A stretch of DNA of 12,971 bases from positions 1-12,971 of the forward strand of contig CAUUDW010000014.1 in the NCBI GenBank assembly GCA_963544155.1, read 5' to 3'. Positions 1 to 7,035 of the stretch are shown here, one piece after another; the first letter of the stretch is position 1, and each line of letters starts with the position of its first letter. This DNA is from Nanoperiomorbus sp963544155 (GTDB lineage: Bacteria > Patescibacteriota > Saccharimonadia > Saccharimonadales > Saccharimonadaceae). The translations under genes and the position numbers were made by a program. A model generated the notes under the pieces. It saw only the letters and a program-made list of their open reading frames with translations. It was not told the origin of the DNA and made no database searches.

Positions 1-4
1 AAAA

Positions 5-11
5 AAGGAGG
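5..11 (+). promoter_or_regulatory. Strong ribosome binding site of ietA
   Basis: AAGGAGG, a full match to the anti-Shine-Dalgarno core, lies 9 nt before the ATG at 21. The same motif at the same spacing precedes ietS. The promoter itself must lie left of the window. Confidence 0.85.
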
Positions 12-20
12 TATGGCGAT

Positions 21-1088
21 ATGAAAAAACAAAATATTTTGAATTTAATAAAATATCATGTGGAAAGGAATGAAAATTCTTTTAGAAATGAGGCGATAGC
101 AACAGCAAGATATTTTGATAGCATTGGTGATTATCAATTGTCTGAATATATTATGGGGTTAATATCTGAATCAAATTTATATTCACCACAGGGTGGCGAT
201 TTTGAAAGCGAATTTCTAAAACAAGTAGAAACAAGACACTTAGAAGTGTTAAACTTGCCACTTGAAATAGTAGAAGACATAAAAGGTGTTATTAATGCCG
301 TAAATCATAATATTGGAATTAATAAATTTTTATTTGAAGGACTACCGGGAAGTGGAAAAACAGAAGCAGCTAAAAATGTTGCAGGGCTGTTGAATAGAGC
401 TCTTTTTAGAGTGGACCTCGAAAATTTGATAGATAGCAAGTTGGGGCAAACTAACAAAAACATTATAAAAGTCTTTAGAGAGATAAATATGCTTTCAAAC
501 GTGAATAAGGCAGTATTTTTGTTTGATGAAATTGATGTTATTGCTCTTGGCAGAATTAATTCTAATGATATTAGAGAGATGGGAAGAGTAACATCTACAA
601 TTTTAAGAGAATTAGATAGATTGACAGATCTCAATAAGGAAATAGTGCTTATTGCAACGACTAATCTATATTCGAACTTTGACAAAGCATTGGCGAGAAG
701 ATTTGATGCGGTTATTAATTTCAATAGGTATACTGACAAAGATTTAATAGAAGTTGCTGAATATTATCTTTCTTTATTTATCAAGAATTTTAAAGGGATA
801 TCCAAAGATACAAGATTATTTAGAAAAATATTGAAGGCAGCAAAAAAAATACCTTACCCTGGAGAATTAAAAAACATTATAAAAACATCACTTGCATTTA
901 GCGATGTGGGTTCTGAGTATGATTATTTGAAAAGATTATACAATAGCTTGATAGGAAATCTGGATAAAAAGGATATAAACCAACTTTATGATGAAGGTTT
1001 CACTGTCAGAGAAATAGAAAAATTAAAAGGGGAGTCTAAGAGTGCTGTATCGAGAAGACTAAAGAAGGAGGAAGCAGATAGTGAATAA
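21..1088 (+). CDS. ietA: AAA+ ATPase with C-terminal HTH, IetA-like
   Basis: This is a single-domain AAA+ ATPase of 355 residues. Visible motifs are Walker A GLPGSGKT (107-114), Walker B VFLFDEID (D169, E170), a sensor-1 Asn in the ATTN stretch (N215) and an arginine-finger pair in ARRFD (R226, R227). The N-terminal ~100 residues are probably helical and unassigned. Residues about 320-349 look like a resolvase-type helix-turn-helix (DEGFTVREIEKLKG then SKSAVSRRL). The start is set by a perfect AAGGAGG 9 nt before the ATG. The gene overlaps the downstream S8 protease by 8 nt. In the known IetAS pair the ATPase acts as antitoxin or regulator of the protease; that role here is inferred from gene pairing. 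Codon use is strongly AT-rich, unlike the pilus genes, suggesting transfer. The ATPase family is certain; the IetA assignment is likely. Confidence 0.8.
   Translation: MKKQNILNLIKYHVERNENSFRNEAIATARYFDSIGDYQLSEYIMGLISESNLYSPQGGDFESEFLKQVETRHLEVLNLPLEIVEDIKGVINAVNHNIGINKFLFEGLPGSGKTEAAKNVAGLLNRALFRVDLENLIDSKLGQTNKNIIKVFREINMLSNVNKAVFLFDEIDVIALGRINSNDIREMGRVTSTILRELDRLTDLNKEIVLIATTNLYSNFDKALARRFDAVINFNRYTDKDLIEVAEYYLSLFIKNFKGISKDTRLFRKILKAAKKIPYPGELKNIIKTSLAFSDVGSEYDYLKRLYNSLIGNLDKKDINQLYDEGFTVREIEKLKGESKSAVSRRLKKEEADSE
1065..1071 (+). promoter_or_regulatory. Ribosome binding site that fixes the GTG start of ietS
   Basis: AAGGAGG inside the last codons of ietA stands 9 nt before GTG 1081. The nearby ATG at 1088 is out of frame and the first in-frame ATG lies about 75 nt downstream, so this site supports the GTG start. 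Confidence 0.8.
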
Positions 1089-3315
1089 TGTTTTGGAATT
1101 AAAAGGGAAGCGATTTGTGCAAGCACGTAGAAAAGGTAATGGCGGTGGTATAGCCATGAATGGAAAAAATGGTGTTAGCACAAAGCATTTGTTAAGGCTA
1201 AAATCTCAGTTAAGCCAAATTAAAGAATTTTGGGATAAAGAAACGAAGCCATTTGAAGGTATTTTAATTAGCGTTTATTATAATAAAATTGTTGCGAAAA
1301 GTAATCGAATTGCAGGACTATTTAAAGGGGTGGCTTCCAATGACGCAATCGTTGGTGCTAAATTTAATTTAGATAAGAGCAAGCATATAATAACATATTT
1401 TCTTGATGAGGACGATTTGACTAAGAGCATAGAGTTGATTACAGATACTTCCAATATATTATCTCAAAAATTTGCAGGGAAGATTAACAAAAACAAGTTT
1501 GAAGATAAAAATATTGTTAATCAGGCAGCTTTTAAAGAACTTTCTGTAAGTATGTCTATATTTAAACAAGTGATTGCAGATGTGTCGTATATTGATTCCT
1601 TTGAAGTAGAGTTACCTACAATGGATGTAAAGCAGAGTATTATAACTTTGTACGATGTAAGAAAAGATACAAAATTATTATTTAAAAGATTAGGGATAGA
1701 TATTTTAAGTAGCAGAATTTTAGATAATCAAACGGTTTACTTAGATGAAAACCAGATAGAAGTACTTTTTGAAAAAGCACCATATCTTGTTTCAATGGCA
1801 ACTGTTGATTTATCAAGTTTATCACCGGATAAGTTTATCAATGAATATCAAACAAAAATGGTAACCATACCATCTCCAACTATTGAACCGACAATTGGGG
1901 TGATAGATACTTTATTTGATGAAAGGGTTTATTTTAGCGACTGGGTTGAATATCATGATATGATTTCAAAAGATATACCCAAAAATCCAAAAGATTATAA
2001 TCACGGGACGGCAGTATCTTCCATTATAGTTGATGGAGTAAGATTAAATTCTTGGTTAGACGATGGTTGTGGAAGGTTTAAAGTTAGGCATTTTGGAGTG
2101 GCGGTAGGGACTGAATTTTCTTCATTTTCAATAATAAAGAAGATAAAAAGTATTGTGGCAGACAATTCAGATATAAAAGTATGGAATATTTCACTTGGTA
2201 GTAATCAGGAAATTAATGACAACTTTATTTCTGCTGAAGCTGCAACATTAGATAAAATCCAGTTCGATAACGATGTGATATTTGTTGTAGCCGGAACGAA
2301 TAAACCAAGTGCAGATATAGTAAAAATAGGATCTCCGGCAGATTCTATCAATAGCATAGTTGTAAACTCAGTTAGTAAGAATGGTCTGTCTACTAAATAT
2401 GCTCGTAAAGGATTAGTATTATCTTTCTTTGCAAAGCCTGATGTGAGCTATTATGGTGGCAGTGAAGAAGAGTACATTAGGGTTTGTGAACCTTTAGGGG
2501 CTGCGAGTGTTGCTGGTACTTCTTATGCTGCGCCTTGGATTGCGAGAAAATTATCTTATTTAATTGATGTGTTAGGACTTAATAGAGAAGTTGCAAAAGC
2601 CATGATTATTGATGCTGCAAGAGGTTGGGATGAAAAACCGACTCCCGAGGAAGTTGCTTTATATGGGCATGGTGTTGTACCAATTCATATAAACAACATT
2701 ATTCAAACAAAAGATGATGAAATAAAATTTGTGGTATCAGATATTAGTGAAAAATGGAATACTTATAACTATGATTTTCCGGTTCCCCTAAAGGATAATA
2801 GGTATCCATATATTGCAAAGGCTACGATGTGTTATTTTCCATTGTGTGATAGATTGCAAGGTGTTGACTATACAAATACAGAATTGAATTTGCATTTTGG
2901 CCGAATAGGAGATGATAAAAAAATCAAGGATATTAAGGGTGATAAACAGAATACAGAAGATACATTAGATGGAGAAAGAAATTATCTTTTGGAAGGTGAA
3001 GCCAGAAAGCAGTTTAGAAAATGGGATAATGTAAAGTATATCGCAGAGAGTGCTACAAAAAGAATGATACCAAAAGACTCTTATAAAAATAAAAACTGGG
3101 GTATGGAAGTAAAGACAAATAACCGATTAGCTCCCCAAGATGGCGTAGGAGTTAGGTTTGGTGTTGTTGTAACACTCAAAGAAATGAATGGAGTTAATAG
3201 GATTGATGAATTTATCAGAAGTTGTACATTAAACGGTTGGCTAGTAAATGTAATTGATGTTGTTAATAGAGTGGATATTCACCAAAAAGTGAATGAAGAG
3301 ATTGAGTTTGAATAG
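1081..3315 (+). CDS. ietS: Subtilisin-like S8 serine protease, IetS-like
   Basis: This is a 744-residue protein with a central peptidase S8 (subtilase) domain. The catalytic triad is visible: D276 in GVIDTLFD, H308 in NHGTAVSS and S481 in GTSYAAPW, with oxyanion Asn N407 in VAGTN. About 265 residues precede the protease domain and about 225 follow it; I recognise neither. No signal peptide or membrane segment is evident, so it should act in the cytoplasm, unlike most secreted subtilases. The GTG start at 1081 has AAGGAGG exactly 9 nt upstream, inside the end of the ATPase gene, and implies translational coupling. In IetAS of Agrobacterium pTi the protease is the toxin and the AAA+ partner restrains it; similar pairs are listed among phage-defence systems. 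All catalytic residues are present, so the enzyme is predicted active. Its target is unknown. Confidence 0.8.
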   Translation: MNNVLELKGKRFVQARRKGNGGGIAMNGKNGVSTKHLLRLKSQLSQIKEFWDKETKPFEGILISVYYNKIVAKSNRIAGLFKGVASNDAIVGAKFNLDKSKHIITYFLDEDDLTKSIELITDTSNILSQKFAGKINKNKFEDKNIVNQAAFKELSVSMSIFKQVIADVSYIDSFEVELPTMDVKQSIITLYDVRKDTKLLFKRLGIDILSSRILDNQTVYLDENQIEVLFEKAPYLVSMATVDLSSLSPDKFINEYQTKMVTIPSPTIEPTIGVIDTLFDERVYFSDWVEYHDMISKDIPKNPKDYNHGTAVSSIIVDGVRLNSWLDDGCGRFKVRHFGVAVGTEFSSFSIIKKIKSIVADNSDIKVWNISLGSNQEINDNFISAEAATLDKIQFDNDVIFVVAGTNKPSADIVKIGSPADSINSIVVNSVSKNGLSTKYARKGLVLSFFAKPDVSYYGGSEEEYIRVCEPLGAASVAGTSYAAPWIARKLSYLIDVLGLNREVAKAMIIDAARGWDEKPTPEEVALYGHGVVPIHINNIIQTKDDEIKFVVSDISEKWNTYNYDFPVPLKDNRYPYIAKATMCYFPLCDRLQGVDYTNTELNLHFGRIGDDKKIKDIKGDKQNTEDTLDGERNYLLEGEARKQFRKWDNVKYIAESATKRMIPKDSYKNKNWGMEVKTNNRLAPQDGVGVRFGVVVTLKEMNGVNRIDEFIRSCTLNGWLVNVIDVVNRVDIHQKVNEEIEFE

Positions 3316-3893
3316 ATGCTAAATGATGATATCGGAAGATGGCTGGTGGTAAATGATATCCACAGAGGAATAGTTAGAAAATCATCAATTAATCTGACAG
3401 TATTCTTCCATTCCTCTCGTCTCTTACGATTAGCCAGCGCTAATCGGCTACGTCTGTTACCGCCTCTAATATGGTGTAAATGACGGGATAGATACTTAAA
3501 GTGACTGAAGCCGAATATCCAAGAGTAAATGGTAGTAGGTGAGATAGAGCGATTATGATCCAGTTTTAATCTGCCGGCAATCTGCTCAGGGCTCCAATCC
3601 TGTTTCAGCTTCCTAATGATATACTTAGTCAGCCATGTATCATTATTGCTAATTTTCTCGTCAGTCGATAGTACTCTGAACTGCTGATTGGCCTGATGGC
3701 GTCTAGCTTTAGTTAACCTGTCTGCCGTAATGGCTGTATAGTTACCTTGTCTATTCCGATTGCGCCTGACCTCACGGCTGATAGTCTGCTTTGAGAACTT
3801 AATCTCCTTAGCAATTCGACTGATACTCCAGCCCAGCTCCAGGTATACTTCTATCCTGCTTCTGTCACTCATGCTAAGATGTCTAATAGACAT
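3279..3893 (-). pseudogene. Truncated IS30-family transposase
   Basis: The N-terminal half is typical of IS30 transposases: RHLSMSDRSRIE, a helix-turn-helix with KQTISREVRRN, then the WSPEQIAGRL and SPTTIYSWI motifs. Family members are usually about 300-350 residues. Here recognisable similarity fades after REEWKNTVRLIDD, and the frame runs on into the antisense of the end of ietS, so the DDE catalytic core is missing. The protein cannot be an active transposase, although its DNA-binding part could still be made. I chose the ATG at 3893 (MSIRHL) because family members begin this way; an in-frame ATG at 3908 would add five residues. The start codon lies in a palindrome arm (see the repeat at 3885-3971). 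The frame converges on ietS and overlaps its last 37 nt. Confidence 0.75.
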
Positions 3894-3972
3894 TATCTTA
3901 TGTCCCATCCTTTCTGAAATTAGTTGTCCATAGCACTAATTCTACAGGATGGTCCAAAGATAATGTCTATTT
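3316..3972 (-). mobile_element. IS30-family element remnant
   Basis: This remnant holds the 5' part of the transposase gene plus the upstream palindrome. The transposase 3' half and the opposite end of the element are missing. The left limit is taken as the ietS stop and the right limit as the outer palindrome arm; both are approximate, because no second terminal repeat or target duplication can be identified. It sits between the AT-rich ietAS module and the GC-rich pilus operon and marks a rearrangement junction. Confidence 0.6.
3885..3971. repeat. 87-nt imperfect palindrome over the transposase start
   Basis: A perfect 15-bp inverted repeat (3885-3899 with 3957-3971, arm AATAGACATTATCTT) encloses two further complementary pairs: CCATCC/GGATGG (3905-3910 with 3947-3952) and AATTAGT/ACTAATT (3918-3924 with 3935-3941). 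Together they give 28 bp of potential pairing around a 10-nt loop. The transposase ATG (3891-3893 on the - strand) lies in the outer stem. It could be the element's terminal repeat region, a start-codon-masking hairpin, or a palindromic target site. A run of five T follows the right arm on the + strand, so a weak terminator is also possible. Confidence 0.7.
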
Positions 3973-4019
3973 TTAACCATGAGCGTCAACTATTGGATTG
4001 GAGGATAAGGATTAACCGT

Positions 4020-4047
4020 TTGTATTTTCAAATTGGTTATGTATAAT
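4020..4047 (+). promoter_or_regulatory. Promoter of the pilus operon (pilM)
   Basis: TTGTAT (4020-4025) and a perfect TATAAT (4042-4047) are separated by 16 nt. The transcription start predicted 7-9 nt after the box falls at about 4054-4057, on or next to the pilM ATG at 4057. No Shine-Dalgarno sequence lies between, so a leaderless mRNA is likely. Confidence 0.6.
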
Positions 4048-4056
4048 GAAAATAGT

Positions 4057-5100
4057 ATGAAGTTAAATAAAACGGTGGGCAACTTCTTCGCCTTGGACAT
4101 AGGTACAACAGCGATCCGGGTGGTTGAGTTGGGGCATTCCGGCAGTGGCTGGAATCTAAAGCACTATGCGACTAAGGCTATACCATCCCGCCTTAGCGAG
4201 TCTACCGCAGACAAAGACCGCCGGGCATTAGGGATGGCGATCACTGAGGTGATCAATCAGTCGGGCATCAAGACTAAAGACGTGGCGATCGGCGTCCCTT
4301 CGGGCAAGATGTTTGCCAGCGTCGTTGAGGTGCCGACGGTGGCTAAGGCAGAGCTGAATGCCACTATCAAGTACCAGGCTGAGAATTACGTACCGATGCG
4401 TCCTGATGAAGCTAAGATCGACTGGGCGATCATCGGACCGTCACCGGTCGAGCAGGGTAAGACAGAGGTATTAGTGGCGAGCGTGCTTAATACCTTTACC
4501 GAGGCCAGGCTGGACATGCTGGAGAACGAGCTGGGGCTTAATGTCATCGCTATCGAGCCGGACAGCATCGCCCTGATCCGGGCTCTCTTACCTGACGGTA
4601 TCACTGATGGACGACTCCTGGTCAATATGGAGGACTCGTCGACAGACGTGATCGTGACCATCGGCAACGCTCCTCGTCTGATTCGTTCTATCCCGATCGG
4701 GCTGACCTCGATGGTACGTATGGCTAAGCAGAACCTCAATATCGACGACCAGCAAGCTCGTCAGCTGCTGCTTAAGTTCGGTGTCGACCAGAATGCCTTG
4801 GACGGACAGGTCTATCGGGCGGTACATACACTGGTTGACCAGCTTAATGCCGAGCTGGTTAAGTCGCTCAAGTTCTTCGTCACCAAGTACAACAATATGC
4901 AGATCGGCGCCATGCTGGTCAGCGGTTATACTGCCAGCCTGACCGGCTTTACCGATATCATGAGTGAGAAGACCAATCTGCCGGTTCAGCTAGCGACACC
5001 TTGGCAGCATGTCAATGTTCCGATGGGTGATCAGACCACCCTGGCACCAATAAGTTCGCAGTTCGCCGTAGCGGTCGGGCTAGCAGAAAGGGCAGAGTAA
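4057..5100 (+). CDS. pilM: Type IV pilus assembly protein PilM
   Basis: PilM is a cytoplasmic actin-like ATPase-fold protein that binds the PilN N-terminus and anchors the PilMNO alignment complex. The phosphate-1 motif of the actin/FtsA fold, ALDIGTTAIRVVELG, is near the N-terminus (D14). The IAIEPDSIAL and LVNMEDSSTDV stretches match the family, and the length (347 residues) is usual. I chose ATG 4057 over TTG 4033 and ATG 4039 because those overlap or precede the TATAAT box at 4042-4047, and because conserved sequence begins soon after MKLNKTVGNFF. It is the first gene of the pilus operon; pilN starts 1 nt after its stop codon. Base composition rises sharply in GC compared with the region to the left. 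Confidence 0.9.
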   Translation: MKLNKTVGNFFALDIGTTAIRVVELGHSGSGWNLKHYATKAIPSRLSESTADKDRRALGMAITEVINQSGIKTKDVAIGVPSGKMFASVVEVPTVAKAELNATIKYQAENYVPMRPDEAKIDWAIIGPSPVEQGKTEVLVASVLNTFTEARLDMLENELGLNVIAIEPDSIALIRALLPDGITDGRLLVNMEDSSTDVIVTIGNAPRLIRSIPIGLTSMVRMAKQNLNIDDQQARQLLLKFGVDQNALDGQVYRAVHTLVDQLNAELVKSLKFFVTKYNNMQIGAMLVSGYTASLTGFTDIMSEKTNLPVQLATPWQHVNVPMGDQTTLAPISSQFAVAVGLAERAE

Positions 5101-5101
5101 G

Positions 5102-6025
5102 ATGATTTCCTTAAACCTCCTGCCGGATGTTAAGAAAGATCTCTTGCGGGTCAGGCGAGAGCGCAATCTGGTCGTCTCGATCAGCGTTGTCGTCGTCGGT
5201 GCTTCGATCGGTGTCTTACTCCTGCTCAGCGGTACGCTTGGCGTGCTGGTGGCGACTAAGGCTCTGATGGAGAATAGCATCAAGAATGACGAGCAGACGA
5301 TCAAGCAAGCTCAGAAGAAGAAACAGCTTGATAAATACATCACCATCCAGAATCAGCTCAAGCAGATCGGCAAGCTCAAGTCTGACCAGCAGGTCTACTC
5401 TCGGCTGATGGACTATCTGACTCAGCTTAATCCGGCTGCGCCGAATAACGTTCAGATCAGCAGTGCGAAGATTGAAGCACCGGCCGGTAGTAGCGGTGAC
5501 ACCTCGTCCAGCAGCTCCTCGGCCAGTGCTGACGGTATCACTATGACGATCGAGGGTAAGACGACCAACTTCTCGGCACTCGACGTCTATAAGAATACCT
5601 TGTCCAAGGCGCAGCTCAGCTACGAGGTAGAGGAGGAAGACACCTCGTCGGATAGCGAGAGCTCGGCTAATTCAGACGGTACCTATAGCAAGGAGACCTC
5701 ATCAGACAGTGACAGCTCTGACAGCGATAGCCAGTCTAAGAAAAAGAAGAAATCTGCCACCAAGAAGAAGGCGATGAAAGAGAATCTGGTCACCGCTGTC
5801 AATGTCAAAGACAGCAGCCTCTCTGCCGGTGGTAGCCAGAACGAAGCTCTAGTTAGCTTCACCTTGACGGTTACCTTTAACGACAGCGCCTTCAGTCCGA
5901 AGTCGACTAATATCAAGCTGGAAGTACCGAAAGAAACCACCTCGGATGGCGACCGCAATGCTCCGAAAGAGACTTTCCATACTGATGCCAAAGATAAGTC
6001 TAATGACAAGAAGGACGAGCAATGA
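5102..6025 (+). CDS. pilN: Type IV pilus inner-membrane protein PilN
   Basis: PilN is a bitopic inner-membrane protein linking PilM to PilO. It opens with MISLNLLPD; the NLLP motif is the known PilM-docking peptide. One membrane helix lies at about residues 24-52, followed by a coiled-coil-like charged stretch (55-110) and a ferredoxin-like periplasmic/external domain. At 307 residues it is longer than typical PilN (about 180-220). The excess is low complexity: a Ser-rich patch near 130-145, an acidic Ser/Asp stretch (about 175-212), a Lys-rich block (KKKKKSATKKK) and a charged C-terminal tail. An AAAGGG site about 9 nt upstream supports the start. Its TGA stop overlaps the pilO ATG (ATGA). 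Confidence 0.85.
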   Translation: MISLNLLPDVKKDLLRVRRERNLVVSISVVVVGASIGVLLLLSGTLGVLVATKALMENSIKNDEQTIKQAQKKKQLDKYITIQNQLKQIGKLKSDQQVYSRLMDYLTQLNPAAPNNVQISSAKIEAPAGSSGDTSSSSSSASADGITMTIEGKTTNFSALDVYKNTLSKAQLSYEVEEEDTSSDSESSANSDGTYSKETSSDSDSSDSDSQSKKKKKSATKKKAMKENLVTAVNVKDSSLSAGGSQNEALVSFTLTVTFNDSAFSPKSTNIKLEVPKETTSDGDRNAPKETFHTDAKDKSNDKKDEQ

Positions 6026-6792
6026 GTGAAGAAAATGCCCTGACCGGTATCAAGAAGCGACAGCAGATCACTAACACCCGCAAGCAGGTATTCACCTGGG
6101 TGGCATTAGCGGCAGCTTTGGTAGTGATTTGCTTGGTGGTGGGCTGGAATCTGATGCAGCGGATCAACTACCAGAACAAGGTTAACCGTGACGTGGGCAA
6201 GACTGCTCAGACCATGCACGATAATGTCGAGGCGGTCGACAAGCTGATCAAGAATGTCAACGCCCTTAAGGCTAACGCTGCTCTGTCACTACCCAACCTC
6301 AAAGCCGATGACAGCACGGTCTTTCAGGTGGTGATCGACGCCTTGCCGACCGAGGACGATAGCGTAGCACTGAGCTCGTCGCTCCAGAACAAGATCTTGT
6401 CTAAGTCGGGCGTGACTATAGAGCAGATCAATGTAGATACTACCGAGTCTGACAGTTCGTCCAGCTCGTCGAGCTCATCTAGCTCCAGTTCATCCGGAAG
6501 CTCGTCCAGTTCTGGCTCCGGTTCTAGCAGATCTGGTGTCAGCAAGGCAGACGATGTCCAATTCCCGGTAGCCAAGCCGATCACCTTCCGAGTTAGCCTG
6601 GTCGGTAGCTTCGACTCAGTCAAGTCTGCCCTGCAGGATATCGAGAGTACCATTCGACCAATCACTATCACCAAGCTGACGATTGATGGCTCGGACGACA
6701 AGCTCAATGCCACCATCGAGGCGCAGACCTATTATTCTAGCAAGGTTAACTTTAAGCTAGGTAAGAAGGAGATCCAGTATGAGAAAAAGTGA
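6022..6792 (+). CDS. pilO: Type IV pilus inner-membrane protein PilO
   Basis: Position after pilN, a 4-nt ATGA overlap and topology identify PilO, the heterodimer partner of PilN. A short cytoplasmic N-terminus (about 24 residues) leads to one membrane helix (VFTWVALAAALVVICLVVGW), then a coiled-coil-like segment with NVNALKANAALSLPNLKADD, and a C-terminal ferredoxin-like domain (about 180-250) ending in YYSSKVNFKLGKKEIQYEKK. Sequence similarity in this family is low, so the call rests mostly on context. A serine tract of 14 consecutive residues (145-158), extended by Ser/Gly to about 172, joins the two halves as a flexible linker. The end of the gene overlaps the next ORF by 14 nt. Confidence 0.8.
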   Translation: MSEENALTGIKKRQQITNTRKQVFTWVALAAALVVICLVVGWNLMQRINYQNKVNRDVGKTAQTMHDNVEAVDKLIKNVNALKANAALSLPNLKADDSTVFQVVIDALPTEDDSVALSSSLQNKILSKSGVTIEQINVDTTESDSSSSSSSSSSSSSSGSSSSSGSGSSRSGVSKADDVQFPVAKPITFRVSLVGSFDSVKSALQDIESTIRPITITKLTIDGSDDKLNATIEAQTYYSSKVNFKLGKKEIQYEKK

Positions 6793-7030
6793 TTGGGCGG
6801 CTATCATCTTAATCGTTGCCATCGTCGGCTTGACTTCGTACTTCGTAGTCGGGGCGATCATGCCTTCACCGGCCGATAGCCTGCAGACAGTCCAGATAGC
6901 TCCGACGATTGAGAGCAAGGTTGACGAGCCGGATAAGAAGATCTTCTCTGACACTGCTATCAATCCGACCGTTCGGACAACTATCGGTGACCAGTCCAAC
7001 CAGCACCCCTTTAACCTGGAGAATAAATAG
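6779..7030 (+). CDS. Small single-pass membrane protein between pilO and pilB
   Basis: This is an 83-residue protein of unknown family. It has a short basic N-terminus (MRKSDW), one membrane helix (about 7-29) and a hydrophilic, probably extracytoplasmic tail rich in Pro, Thr and Asp. There is no lipobox cysteine and no cleavable-signal pattern. An AAGGAG site 7 nt upstream (6766-6771), inside pilO, supports the start, and composition matches the pilus genes. It lies where PilP stands in pilMNOPQ operons, but it is far shorter than PilP and not a lipoprotein. A role as an accessory of the PilMNO complex is inferred only from position. Confidence 0.75.
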   Translation: MRKSDWAAIILIVAIVGLTSYFVVGAIMPSPADSLQTVQIAPTIESKVDEPDKKIFSDTAINPTVRTTIGDQSNQHPFNLENK

Positions 7031-7035
7031 GTGGC

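Noticed and set aside
305..739. 144-codon open frame on the - strand inside ietA
   Set aside because: It lies opposite a clear AAA+ gene, shows no motif and has no ribosome-binding site; it is a shadow frame.
4386..4827. Two overlapping - strand frames within pilM
   Set aside because: They are antisense to a conserved gene, without recognisable products or start signals.
5683..6009. 108-codon - strand frame with a hydrophobic, membrane-like look
   Set aside because: It is antisense of the Ser/Lys/Asp-rich part of PilN; hydrophobicity arises from complementing Lys and Asp codons.
6324..6716. 130-codon - strand frame with an LDELDELDE pattern
   Set aside because: The acidic repeat is only the antisense reading of the PilO serine tract.
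6022..6792. Reassigned UGA codon (Gracilibacteria or Absconditabacteria code)
   Set aside because: TGA ends pilN and pilO exactly where the next gene starts, and no in-frame TGA interrupts any conserved gene.
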